A stretch of 64,000 nt of DNA from Tipula vernalis (GCA_958295665.1 OY282559.1:257554245-257618244), one strand, 5' to 3'. Positions 22,681-33,991 are shown, counted from the stretch's first letter. The notes: generated by a model not told the origin, from the sequence alone. Translations and numbers: made by a program.

Positions 22681-25600
22681 TTAATTAGTCTTTTTTATTC
22701 GTTTTATTTTGTTCTTATTCCGTTTTATATTTCTTTTTGTACGGAAAGTTTTATTTTCAATGTTTTGAATTTTAGTCTCAACTCCCCTTGGTTGAGCTTT
22801 CGTCCTTATATTTGGTTTCAAGAAGACCGTTTCACCTTCTATAAGATTAGGTGGTTCTTCTTTTTGGTCGTTTTGTTTTTGCATTTTCTTTGCGGCTTTT
22901 TCCAAATTGTTGTTAACTGTTTGGAAGATATCGTTAGCTTGTGCTCGTATTTTTATGGGGTCAATGAAATTATTTTGATTGAATATAACTTCATTTGGCG
23001 TAAAGCCAGTGGCTGAGTGCACGGAATTATTATAAAGAGCAACTGACATTTCGATGGCAGTTGAAGTATCTGGGCTTATTGCTTTATGTTTATTTGTATT
23101 GAATATTTCGATCACGGTGGAATGGGTTTTTTCTATCTGTCCGTTGGATTCTGATGAAGATGCGTAATCTAATTTTATATTAAGGCTGTTCAGAAATTCT
23201 TTAAATTGGGTGGACTGGAAAGTAGTTTCGTGATCACAGATAATAGAGTTCGGTATTCCGAAAAGGGTAAAATATTTACTAAGACTACTGGTTACGTCTG
23301 TTAAATTTTTTGTTTCCATTGGCATCATCTGTAGATGTTTGGAAAATGAGTCAATGATTGAGAGGAAATTGTTTCTGTTTATACTGAAAATGTCAATGTG
23401 TAGTCTTTCTAACGGCTTCTTTGTGATTGGCCGTGGGCTTATTTTAATATTATAAGGCTTGCGGTCGTATTTATGCACGTTGCATATATTACATGCATTA
23501 ATGTGAGTTCGGATTTTATTTCCCATTCTGGGGAAGAAATACGCTCGCCTTAGTTGGTTTTCAACCTCATTAGTGCCCCTATGTGCACGTTCGTGTTCTT
23601 TGGTTATTAGTAAATTTTGTCTATCTTCATTCGTAACGTCTTGGACTATTTTTGTGACTATCACAAAATGACCTTTTTGACAAAAATTTTGTCTGAACGA
23701 AGTTTGGATTTTGTCGTATAGACTTTCGGGAGCCATTATTGCTGATTGTTTCCCATTATGGTATACTTTTAAAAACTGTGTGATATCGTTTTCTTCGAAG
23801 GATTTCTTTGAAATAATGGTTCGTTTGAAATTTGGGAAAATCATTTCTTCCGAAATGATACTGTTTTTGTTTGAAAATTTGAACACTAACTGGTTCCTGT
23901 AGTAATTAATTGGCCTGTCAGCGAAGTGGATGAAGTAATCGTCTGACGTGTTCGCTGAGTGGATTGTTTCTATTTCGTCACTATTGACGTTTGGAATATT
24001 TTCTGCGACTTCCTCGGATTCACGTGTAGTGTTATCCGTTCCCTCATTGAGATGCAGTTCGTTATTTATTGTAGGCATTCTACTAAGTGCATCTGCCACT
24101 ATGTTTGCTCTGCCTTCCTTATAGACTACGTCGTAGTCGTAGTTCTCCAGTTCAAGCCTCCATCTTAAAATTTTGGAGTTTTTTTCTGAGGATTTTATAA
24201 AAGTGAGGGGTTTATGGTCCGTTACCAACGTGAATTTATTACCGTATAGGTACGGTTGGTACTTTTTTACGGCCCATATTATGGCTAATGCCTCTTTCTC
24301 ATTAGTCGCATAATTTATTTCTGTTGAATTTAGTGTCCGCGAAGCGAACGCAATAGGTCTCTCCACATTATTCTGTATTTGAGAAAGAACTGCACCCAGA
24401 GCAAAATCTGATGCATCTGTAGTTAGAATAAATTGTTTTGTGAAGTCAGGGTAGGTTAATATTTGGTCGGTTGATAAGATTCTTTTCAGGGTTTCGAATG
24501 CTTTTATATATTCGTGGTCTTTTATATCCAATGTTTTGTCTTTTTTAAGATATTTGGTCATAGGCCTACTGATTTTTGAGTAGTCCTTTATAAATCGTCG
24601 GTAATAACCGGAAAGTCCCAAAAATTGTTTGATCTCTTTTTGGTTTCTAGGTAAAGGCCATTCTAAGATTTTTTTAATTTTTTCTTTGTTTGGTTTTACA
24701 CCATCTTCTGTGATGATGTGTCCCAAAAATTCCGTCTCTCTCCTTAAAAATTCGCATTTATCTAATTGAATTTTAAGGTTAAATTCTGAGAGTCGTTTGA
24801 AGACTGTGTCTAGGTTCTGTAAGTGGTCTGTTAGATTTTCTCCCACTATAACTATATCGTCTAAGTAGACGTGGCAAATTTTACCTATCAGTCCTTGTAG
24901 TACGTGATTCATCGCACGTTGAAATGTCGCTGGGCCGTTTTTCAGGCCAAATGGCATTCTGCAGAATTCAAAATGCCCCTTATCCGTCGAGAAGGCCGTT
25001 TTCGGTTGTGACTTTTCGTCCATCGGTATTTGGTGGAAGCCAGATTTTAGATCTATTGTTGTAAAGTAGGTGGATTTCCCTAGGTTATCCAAAATCTCTT
25101 CAATTTGGGGCATGGGAAATTTGTCGTCGATTGTCTTTTCGTTCAATTTACGATAATCAATGACAACCCTGATTTTACGTGTTCCTGACGCGTCTATTTT
25201 TTTTGGAACAACCCAAATTGGTGCTGAATAAGGACTGCTTGAATGGCGTATAATGCCACTATTTAGCATGTCTTGTATCTGTGTTTCCACGTCCTCTTTG
25301 AAATGATGAGGGTACCGGTATGTTTTTGTATACACGGGCGTTTCATCTCGTGTATGAATTTTATGTTTAATTACTGTTGTGGCTGATAATTTCTCATCCT
25401 GTTTCAACAGTATCGTCTGATTTTTATATATTTTATCAATGATGGCATATTTTTCATTTTCATTGAGATGATCCGTTCTTATTATATTTTTTATATCTTC
25501 TTTGCTAATTGTTTCATGTCCAAAAATAGGGACTGGTTTTAGCGTTTCGAAGTTGTTAACGTTCAGTTTTAACTTCGGTAAATTTTGTGGTGGTACTGGT

Positions 25601-26153
25601 TCGTTTGTGAGAATATTTACGATCGTATTACCATTAATGGCTTTATATACGCCGGGTTGAATTATTATATTTTCATTTAAATTTTCGTAACTTGGCACGA
25701 ACCATTCGCCTTCATTACTTGTTCGAAATGTTACTATATGGTTATAGACTGTTCCCGTTGGATAATAACGGTGAAATTTGAATTTTGAATTATTTATTAT
25801 TATCTCATTGGTTCTGTAATCAATTTTGGTGTTTAGTATCGCCATTGATTGCGAACCTAGGATTCCATCAAAAAATTTATGGAATCCTAATTCGTAGTAA
25901 GTTTGTTCCGGGATACCTTGACCCAGAAAATTTATTTTACCTTTGGTATTTACTACGTGAGTTCCTAAAATGTTTTTCACAGAAGCTTCTTGGAAGCTTA
26001 ATAAATTTTTGGGGATGATACCGGGTTTTATTATGTTTTTATTTGCTCCGGTATCTATTAATAATTTTATATTTATGTTGTTATGTGTGTCCTTGCATTC
26101 AAGGTAAGGAAGAAAGTTTAATCTTCCGTATCTTCCACCTGATCGTCTTGAAA
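22681..26153 (-). CDS. pol: Errantivirus Pol: protease, RT, RNase H, integrase
   Basis: The -1 frame is open from the slippery site (about 26153) to 22681, about 1,155 residues; no ATG is needed. Residue numbers here count from 25980. The protease active site KLLIDTGANK lies just upstream of that point. RT has DYRKLNEK, FTTIDLKSGFHQI and the catalytic YLDD (about 372-375). RNase H has LTTDASDFALG (about 520), the NEKEALAI glutamate and VTDHKPL (about 585). Integrase has an HHCC finger (HERAHRG; CNICNVHK, about 796-833), then aspartates in LHIDIF (about 862) and IICDHE (about 915) and the glutamate in NGQIEKTH (about 950). All catalytic residues I can check are present. The tail is lysine/arginine-rich (about 1065-1099). 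Confidence 0.96.
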
Positions 26154-27215
26154 ATTTGTCGCATTGACATCTAATTCATTCGGAAGGTTTTCTGATTCTT
26201 CGCTTTCAGCGTTGATCTCATGGGTGTTCACCATTTTTTTGTTGAACGTGTTTCTAGATTGCATAGAAACGTCAACGTCCATAGGAGTGGCTTTTTCTCT
26301 GATTGAACCTGGTCTCTTATACACCTGGTTATTTTCATTCCATTCCTTTGGTTTTTGGTATGAATTATTAAATTTCGGTTGCGGTGGTGGAACATGATTA
26401 ATTGGTTTTCGAGAATTTCCTGAGATTATCTCGTTTGAATTAAATTTACAAAGGAAAGCATACGCTTCCTCGATTGTTTTTGGTTTCGCCGCTTGGGCGT
26501 AACCGAAGTAGGGTTTTCTTAAACCGGATATGAAGGCTGCCAAGGCATCCTCTTCGATAAAAGCGTTTATCGCGGTCCATGAGTAACTATAGGTAGCGTT
26601 TTGTCTCGCTAAAGTTTTAATGTTTTGAACATTTTCTTTTATTTTTTGAAAATAAGTGTGAACTGTTGTGTTCTCGCTTTGTTTCGTTGCCCATAACTGG
26701 GACTTATAGAAAGACAACTCTTGTTTGTCTCCCAAAGTTTCTAAGAGGATTTGTTTGATTTCCTCAAAATTTTGTGGGTTACCGGCTAGACATATCGCGT
26801 CTTTTGCCTTACCCCTTATTTTATTACTTACTGCTTGTAAGTATAATTTGAACTGTGGTTCAGACACTAATGGCGCGAATACGTTCAGTGTATCCTCCGC
26901 TGTCTTGATCCATGCAGATAATTGTTTTCGATTCCCATCATATTCGGGTATCGATTTGATTGGATCCGGTATTCTGAATAAATCAACTGTCAATTGTTGT
27001 TCTACAGTAGGTTTCTGTGCCTCTGTAGTGTGTTGCGCCTTTTGTTGCAGAAATGCCAACACTTGTTCGTGTTCTTCCGACTTAGTGGTCATTTTCTGTA
27101 ATTGCTCAACAACAACTTTCAATTGCACGGTTAATTCGTTTACCGCTTGATCCATTTCGTGGTCGAGATCGATCTGTCGATTAGCTATGAATCTATCGAT
27201 CAATTTATCTCTCAT
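26118..27215 (-). CDS. gag: Errantivirus Gag (365 aa)
   Basis: Structural polyprotein expected to assemble the particle and bind genomic RNA. The start is the first ATG after the leader (27215). The N-terminus is predicted helical and rich in Q, E and K (residues about 20-75). A Gag capsid-like region follows (about 80-270), with IPDPIKSIPEYDGNRKQLSA at the start of the typical nucleocapsid-core domain. The C-terminal third is proline/asparagine-rich and then acidic (QDDQVEDTED). I see no CCHC knuckle, which is usual for this group. The last codons overlap pol in the -1 frame, with a slippery heptamer at 26151-26157, so Gag-Pol is probably made by ribosomal frameshift. Confidence 0.93.
   Translation of the reverse strand: MRDKLIDRFIANRQIDLDHEMDQAVNELTVQLKVVVEQLQKMTTKSEEHEQVLAFLQQKAQHTTEAQKPTVEQQLTVDLFRIPDPIKSIPEYDGNRKQLSAWIKTAEDTLNVFAPLVSEPQFKLYLQAVSNKIRGKAKDAICLAGNPQNFEEIKQILLETLGDKQELSFYKSQLWATKQSENTTVHTYFQKIKENVQNIKTLARQNATYSYSWTAINAFIEEDALAAFISGLRKPYFGYAQAAKPKTIEEAYAFLCKFNSNEIISGNSRKPINHVPPPQPKFNNSYQKPKEWNENNQVYKRPGSIREKATPMDVDVSMQSRNTFNKKMVNTHEINAESEESENLPNELDVNATNFQDDQVEDTED
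26151..26157 (-). promoter_or_regulatory. Candidate -1 ribosomal frameshift site A-AAT-TTT
   Basis: Near the end of gag the codons read ACA AAT TTT CAA, giving the heptamer A AAT TTT in the correct X XXY YYZ phase. Slipping back one base reads directly into the pol frame (SRRSGGRYG...) with no stop before the protease. The gag stop is about 33 bases downstream. I did not establish a downstream stem-loop. Confidence 0.65.
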
Positions 27216-27640
27216 TCACTTTATTTATTTATTTATTGATTAATTTTTCTTCCGTGTCTATCAGGTAGTGCACGGGTATGGTTAGCAGGTTTGTGGCTAT
27301 TTAGTAGTTCCACACGTTTGCCAAAAGATAATCAAAGTATTTGGTACAATTTAAAAAATTAAAAAAAAATTATATAAACTTTGTTACCTGGATATTATAC
27401 TTCGTATAATAATTTGTAGTCGTGGTGTCTCAGGTTCAATGTAGAGCTCGTGTTGTGATGCGGTGGAATCTCAAGTCTCTTAGCGGTTATTTAACCTTCA
27501 GCTAGAGATGTTTTTCACAAAAAAAATTAACACCTATTTTTTTTATTTTTACGGATTCACTTCTTCACTAGTTTTTATTCACTAATGTTTATACACTGTT
27601 ACACTAACACGAAAACTAAACACTACCGGACGGCTGCGCC
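27216..27640 (-). other. Errantivirus untranslated leader
   Basis: The region between primer-binding site and gag ATG carries no ORF. It would contain the packaging signal and, in related elements, the splice donor for env mRNA; I did not pinpoint either. Confidence 0.6.
27625..27640 (-). other. Primer-binding site, probably tRNA-Ser type
   Basis: Directly after the 5' LTR in element orientation the sequence is GGCGCAGCCGTCCGG; with the last T of the LTR this gives TGGCGCAG. From memory, that start matches the 3' end of tRNA-Ser used by the 17.6/297 group. The match beyond the first eight bases is weaker, so the tRNA is tentative. Confidence 0.7.
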
Positions 27641-27928
27641 AATTATAGGTTTCTTTACGAGAGAAACATAAAAAAAATTATTTTATTTATATTTTATTTC
27701 GAGTTCTTTACAGAATGAGTTAGATCTTAAAACTAAAAACTTATTTCTATAATTTAAAATATTATGTCTTATCAAAAGTGCAATAATGCATTTTTATATC
27801 TTTAACCTATTTTACTCGATCGTATTACGGAGCGTTTCCTGTTATTCATTGGAATTTATTTGATACCTTGCTTGTGCAATGATGGAATGTTCTTAATCAT
27901 CACTTATATGATTTATGTGAATGTAACT
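27641..27928 (-). repeat. Errantivirus 5' LTR (288 bp), likely promoter-bearing
   Basis: As the upstream LTR in element orientation it should hold the transcription start. I did not assign a TATA box or initiator. It is followed by the primer-binding site and an untranslated leader of about 425 bases (27216-27640) before the gag ATG. Confidence 0.97.
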
Positions 27929-27954
27929 ATATATATCCTTATATATATAAAAAT

Positions 27955-29199
27955 TAGTGATGAGCGGACCTACTCCAACCGGGTTCTTTTAACCTGATAC
28001 TTAAAATGTCCGGACTATCAATTGGGTACTTTTTAAAGTATCCGGTTCAGTATTTATCGGTTTTCTCGTGTGTATAGCAATTTAAAACGTAAACGAAAGC
28101 GAGAGAATGAGATTATGTATAATAAACTTTATATAAACTAAAAATGAATAAGCATTATTTTTATTATAGTTTGCTTGTTTTGGCAAACGTATTGACATAA
28201 TTCAAAAATAAACATATGAAACAAAAATATTTGTGGTGGTATATGGTGTTGGTAATCTAGTTTTCCTTTCTAAAAAACTTCATTCTTTTTCTGTTTAATT
28301 GAAAATGAAATAGGGTTTTGGTTTGCGAGAGCGGATGATGTATATTATGTTTATTCGCTTGTTTCCTTTCGTCAATCAAACTAACTAACACATAATACGA
28401 CACAAAAACATTCCCCCTCTTTTCACAAACACATAGGTATATTAAATATGATATATAAGTTAAAACAAAACAAACAAAACTGTCTATATTAATTCTAATG
28501 TATAAATATTTTTGTTAGTTTTTGGTTCAAAAAGAACAAAAAAGAGAGATAGGTGTATCTATTAAATGAATACTAAATATTACGTACGATTTTGTTTTGA
28601 TTCTTTCGGTGTGTGAGCAATTTTGGTGTTTTCTGTATTTCGGTGTTTTGAGTACTTCGGTCCTTTTGAGTAATTCGGTATTTCGGTCTTTTGAACCGGA
28701 TTGATACTTTTTACAAATTGATACTGATACTGAAAGACCATATTTTGATTTTCAAATAAGAATAAAATATACATTTTATTTAAATTGATGTCATGTTAAA
28801 ATTAGTACCATTTGTTTCTCGTATAAATATATTTTTAAAATATTAAGCTATCTATAATAAATATGAGGCGCGGTTTATTTGAGTACTCGGATATTACACC
28901 AATTATTTACTCATTACCGTACGAAGAATTTAGTTTAAATTAAAGGTTTATGAAACAATTCATTTTTAACAGTTCTTATTCATAGTTTGGATATTCGTTT
29001 TTTTAACAATCGAGCTTATAGTGGTCATTGATTGGGGAAAAGCTGTACTAGTTAATTTTATATTTTTAATAAAAAATTTTAAATCATGTGATTTCGAGAA
29101 CCGAATCGGTTCAAAGTATCGGGTGCAAAGTATCAGGTTAATGGCTCGAAAGTACCATTTGATACTGATACACAAAAGTACCGATTTTGCCCATCACTA
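27955..29199. mobile_element. Non-autonomous hAT element with perfect 8-bp target duplication
   Basis: The ends are TAGTGATGAGC on the left and, reversed, TAGTGATGGGC on the right, typical of hAT-type short inverted repeats. Identical 8-base duplications ATAAAAAT flank it (27947-27954 and 29200-29207). The 1,245-bp interior has no transposase frame. It holds many repeats of a phrase like GTACTTT/AGTATCCGG and TACCGAA/TTCGGT in both orientations near the ends (27990-28060 and 28620-28730, 29100-29180), so the subterminal regions are loosely inverted too. Confidence 0.92.
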
Positions 29200-29207
29200 A
29201 TAAAAAT

Positions 29208-29879
29208 CAAAAGAACGTTTATTTGTGAGGGGTGAACTCTTGAATGCCCCAACCGATTTTCGACTTCCAGCCCACAAAATATTTGTAAAAGACCGGCGCT
29301 TGTTTTTATATATATTCTACCCCGCTATGTGGCGCTGGTGTCGATGTACGGCAATTTATGTTTTTAGGCGCTATATTCTGTGTATATATCAGTACATTAA
29401 GTGGCGCAAACATACTTCTTACGTATATGTATGGCCAAAAGATGGCGCTGCACTCTTAGTAAATTTAAAATATACTGTTTTCTATGCATACATATATGAA
29501 ATTTCGATAAATTAATGCATTTTTTCTTCACATATGTGCACTTAAAATACAAAATTCTGTCTTGCATCATTTTTTAAAAATGCATTTTCGTTATTATTTT
29601 CTATATCAATAAAAATTTCAAAATCAAATTTAAAATTTTAAAATATTTTAGGCGACAAAACAACTACACTACAGATGGCGCCTCTATCTTTGCATTCGGT
29701 ATGGCACCCATTTTCATTAAAGGAACGTGTATTATTTGACAATTATAATCGTTTGTGTTTTTGTTTAACGAATATTCATTAAAAAAGTGATTTTAATAAT
29801 ATATAAATGTAAAATAGATGTAAAATTATTCTTTTGATCGCATAAAAAACCAATAATAAAGAAGTGACTTAACGAATGC
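29208..29879. other. Non-coding flank of the Helitron block
   Basis: No supported gene. The frame at 29225-29515 (plus, 96 codons) has no recognisable motif. Short phrases of the type GGCGC recur (29331, 29366, 29402, 29442), spaced about 35-40 bases. Confidence 0.45.
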
Positions 29880-30600
29880 AATGTATTTGATCGTATAAAT
29901 AAGTGATTTATAGAGGAAAACTGATTGTTAACTGTGTTTCGCATACAAAAACAAACATTCAACAAGAGTGAAAAGTGAATTATCATTTATTTGATCGCAT
30001 AAATTAGTGAAAAACAATATATTTTCAGATAAAATTTCAGAAAAGTGAAAAACTCAACAAATAAAAAGAGAAAACGATAATTTTTTATTAGATTTCTTGC
30101 ACGAAAAGTGACTTTTGAAGAAAAACAAAATTTTAACTGCGTTTGGTATACATACAAAAAAAAATCAGTTTTCCTGCAAGAAGAATGAAAATTATCGTTT
30201 ATTGATGGCATAAAGAAGTGAATTACAGAAGAAAACAAAATATATTTCTAAAACAGTGAAAAATTGATCAGACATAGATTAGATATTGATCAGATAAGAA
30301 GAAAAAACAGAAACATTTTTTTTGCACGAAAACTAGTGATGGGCTAAATCGATCTTTTTAGTTAAACATCGTATGAGAAAATGAACAAAACAGACCAAAA
30401 AAGATCGATTTAGCACATCACTAACGAAAACTGACTTTTGAATAAAAACAAATTTTTTTAACTGTGTTCCGCATACAGAAAAGTGAGTAATTGAAGGAAA
30501 AATTTTTATTTTCACTGTTTTTGATGGCTAATATGTAGAAGAAAAAATAAAAAATATAATTTGTATTGTTGTTTTTGCCAAAAAAAACTATTGATTAAAA
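29880..30600. repeat. Degenerate ~205-225-bp tandem repeat upstream of the Helitron
   Basis: Three imperfect units share the phrases TTTTAACTG(C/T)GTT, (C/G)(G)CATACA, GAAAA(G/C)TGA and TTGATCGCATAA or TTGATGGCATAA. The second and third units both begin GCACGAAAA (30101 and 30324). The third is interrupted by a 90-bp MITE. Tandem repeats in this position may be part of the Helitron 5' region or older DNA it landed beside. Confidence 0.6.
30334..30423. mobile_element. 90-bp palindromic hAT MITE with perfect 8-bp target duplication
   Basis: The arms TAGTGATGGGCTAAATCGAT and, reversed, TAGTGATGTGCTAAATCGAT are almost identical and extend through CTTTTT, leaving only a short unpaired centre. Flanking duplications ACGAAAAC (30326-30333 and 30424-30431) are exact. 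The termini resemble those of the 1.2-kb hAT element at 27955. Confidence 0.93.
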
Positions 30601-30662
30601 GAATGAATGAAATGATCAAAAACATTTTTTAAACGATTATTTTCGTCGATTTTCGTTTCTTT

Positions 30663-31581
30663 AGCCTATCGGCTAATGATGAGACACAATGAAGATAATC
30701 ACATTTTAAAATGCAGACAACTGTTTCATCAATATGTTGTTGATATGTATGCCAAAATCGAAAGTGAACGTCTGCGATATATCCGATTTAATCAGGCAAA
30801 ATTGCGCGCCGAAGAATACATACATTTACGCGACGCTATAAATAACAACATAGATAGCAATTTAGACATCAACAACATTGGTCAGGCATATATACTACCA
30901 TCATCGTCCAGCATCTACCAGCCCAAGACATATGCAGGAATACATTCAAGATGCAATGACTTTCGTACGAGCTTATGGACGGCCAGAATTGTTTATTACA
31001 TTCACTTGCAATCCGAAATGGGAAGAAATAAAAAAATTATTGTTACCAGGGCAATCAGCGTTACATCGCCATGATATAACAGCACGTGTATTCAGACAAA
31101 AATTAAAATCATTAATTGATTTTATAGTAAAACACCATGTATTTGGTGAAACACGTTGCTGGATGTATTCTGTGGAGTGGCAAAAACGTGGATTACCACA
31201 TGCCCATATTTTGATCTGGTTAGACGAAAAAATAAGACCGGAACAAATCGACAATATAATATCAGCAGAAATACCAGATCAAAACACCGACCCTGAGTTA
31301 TTCGAAATAGTGAAATCGAATATGATTCACGGTCCATGCGGTGATTTAAATCCGTCATCACCCTGCATGGATAATGGAAAATGCACGAAACGTTTCCCAA
31401 AAGACCTCCTGTCTGATACCATAACTGGAGTTGATGGATATCCGTTATATCGTCGTAGATCACAAGAAAATGGTGGTAATACATTTATGTTGGAGAGAAC
31501 TGATTGTGAAATTGAAATAGACAATAGATGGGTTGTGCCATATTCACCTTTGTTGTCAAAAACATATAAGGCCCACATAAA
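30663..31581 (+). pseudogene. Helitron Rep domain, N-terminal half with HUH motif
   Basis: Two overlapping frames (30676-30900 and 30878-31581) are joined by a shift near 30890. They read YRLMMRHNEDNHILKCRQLF, then YGRPELFITFTCNPKWEEIK, and GLPHAHILIWL, the last holding the two metal-binding histidines of the HUH nuclease (near 31199-31207). The reading runs on through WVVPYSPLLSKTYKAHI and stops where the insertion begins. HUH nucleases nick one DNA strand to start rolling-circle transposition. The left limit coincides with a pyrimidine-rich TTTCTTTAG, so the first preserved codons may follow a splice acceptor or a truncation. Confidence 0.93.
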
Positions 31582-33991
31582 ATTTAAAAGTAAAAACCAA
31601 TATTTCTTAATGTATTCGGGACATTGATAAAATACTGTAATTATTTTTTCAGACACTCTCACTAATCCAATAATAACGGAAAATTTTTCAACTGCTTCTC
31701 CAGTATCGCAAATCTCGACCCCATCCCGAAAACGCAAGCGACATTTTTCAAATTGGACGCGTACCGTTACCAAAAGACTTAGAAACTGTGGACAAGAATA
31801 TATTGATAAGCGGGGCATTCAACATCGCGCAAGAACAGTGAAAGAACCATGTGGTGAAAAATGCAATTTTCAGTGTACTACAAATTTTAGTTTGGAACAG
31901 AGACAAACCATCCATCAAGCATTTTGGAATATTGATCCTACATCAAAGCTAAATTTTTATGCAAAATTTACGACACAGAATACAACAACTAGAAAACGAA
32001 CAAAGAAAGAAATTTCCAGACGTGCAGAATCATACAAGTACTATTTTGAGAAAGATGCAATTAATGTTCAAGTCTGCAAAGTATTTTTTCTAAATACTTT
32101 GGATGTATCACAAAACCGAATTTATTACTACTACAAAAAAAACCACATGAAAAAAGTCGGCGTAGCAAAACCGGTAATCCAAGGAAATCACGTAAAATTT
32201 CAAACTCCGACCAGTGTACTGAATAAAGTACGAGATCATATAAAACAATTTCCAGCAATGGATTCGCATTATTGTCGGGCAAACAGCTTGAAAAAATATT
32301 TGGAACCAAGTCTAAATTTGACAAAGATGTTTAATATGTATAAAATTAGTGTTGAAAACCCGGTGAAATTTAATATGTATTCAACAATTTTCAACGAAGA
32401 GTTTAATTATTCATTTCATCGTCCAAAAAAGGATCAATGCGATCGATGTGCCGCTTTCGCTCTATTAAAAGAACCATCGGACTCTGAAAAAAACTTGTAC
32501 GATCAGCATAGAAGGGCAAACAAATTAGCAAAGTTAGAGAGAGACTACGACCGAAAAAATTTAGATGGCACAACTGCGGTAATCTGTTATGACCTTCAGA
32601 ACGTATTTGCACTTCCGAAAGCAAATGTGTCCAGCTTCTACTACAGGAGAAAATTTAGTGTGTTTAACCTAACTGGGCACTGCAATAAAAATAAAAAAAC
32701 ATATTGTGCTATATGGCATGAAGCTTTAAGCGGAAGAAGTGGCAATGACATCGCCTCTGCACTTATAAAGATATTGGAAAATGTTTTAGGTGACAATCCT
32801 GGTATAACACGAATAATTTTATGGTCCGATTCGTGTATCCCACAAAACAAAAATCGAATAACGACACTAGCAATAGTTAAATTTTTGAACGAAAAACGAA
32901 ATCAATTGGTACAAATCGAACAAAAGTTTTCGGAGCCGGGGCACTCGCAAATCCAAGAAATCGATGCAGTACACAGCTGTATCGATCGAAATTTAAAAAA
33001 TATTGAAATATATAGCCCGGTTGGTCTTCTAAAACTACTAAAGGGTATTAATTCGAAAAATGTGACTTTAAAATTCATCCAAATGAAGAGTACAGACTTT
33101 TTAAATTATAATGCAGCGTCTACATCTATGAGCTTTCCACCGTTTGCATCAATTAAGCATTTGGTTTATCATTCGAAAAATGTATTAGAATTAAGCTTTC
33201 GAAAAGAATTTGCTGGAGAATTTTTATCGAAGAATTTAGTATTGGCCAAAACCAGAAAAAAAACAAATTGCGCGAATGAGCTACCAAATGTTAAACTTTG
33301 CCGTTACAAGTATGATTTAAAGCAAGAGAAAATAAAAGACCTCAAAGCAATGCTTATTTACATGCCCGAGGTTGATAGAGGTTTTTATAATATTTATCTG
33401 AAATGACTTCAATTGAAATGACAAGGCATGAGTACGGAGTAGTCTTATTAGTTCTGACTTTTTATTATTTTGTTGTGATTATGTTATTTTTATTATGTTA
33501 TTTTAAAGGCTGAATTTTTATTAAGTATATTGAAATAAATGAATTTAATTCTGCTTATTGTTTTATTTAATTTTTTCTATTTTCTTTGGAAATCACCTAA
33601 ATTTTGAAACGATAAGAAAAATACTGGTAATGTATCTGAAGGAAATTGTTCTATCTCCAAAAGTGTTGAAGAAATAAATGAAATTTAATTTTTTAAATTC
33701 TTTTAGTGCAAGTCCAATATTTTAGTGTAACTCCACGGTTCATTTTGATTATGTGGAGATACCCTAAAATGACTTAAAATGAAAATGTATTTTCCAATTT
33801 TCCAGCCTAAATGAATCCGCGTTGTTGGAAATAAAAGTAGGGATCGATAAAACAAAACAAAATTTAATAAAATTCGTCTTAATAATACCAAACAATTATA
33901 TAGGCGCAGTACAAATTAAAATCTAATTTCATTTTTAATTTTCCAAAAAAACAAATATTGTCGCTTACACCAAGATAGCACTGATATGACG
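31582..33991 (+). mobile_element. 2.4-kb segment inserted into the Helitron Rep gene
   Basis: Rep reading stops at CACATAAA (31574-31581) and resumes with AAATGTAGAATTTTGC (33992 on). Joining them restores the reading HINVEFC across a conserved Rep stretch, so everything between is an insertion. The shared AAA suggests a 3-base duplication (or AAAT with one changed base). The ends show no inverted repeats and no A tail, so the mechanism is unclear. It carries the long DUF7869-type frame (31631-33405), a candidate AATAAA signal at 33536, and about 590 bases of non-coding DNA after the gene. Confidence 0.85.
31631..33405 (+). CDS. DUF7869-type protein with putative RNase H-like triad, lacking a first exon
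   Basis: The frame is open from 31631 to a TGA at 33405, with no ATG until deep inside. A splice acceptor (TTATTTTTTCAG, ending 31652) indicates that an upstream exon supplied the start. Numbered from K2 at 31841, it shows a basic patch upstream (PSRKRKR), the family-like entry RNCGQEYIDKRGIQHRAR and PCGEKCNFQC, FW near 29-30, a CxxC (C201/C204), CYDLQNVFALP (D252), LWSDSCIPQNKN (D331) and EPGHSQIQEIDAVHS (H369, D375). From memory this layout matches the arthropod family labelled DUF7869, often linked to transposons. The D-D-D pattern suggests an RNase H-like nuclease fold, which is inference. It is the longest intact frame outside the errantivirus. Confidence 0.72.

Noticed and set aside
30973..31818. 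Several minus ORFs over the Helitron Rep region
   Set aside because: Shadows of the Rep frame, which carries the HUH motif on the plus strand.
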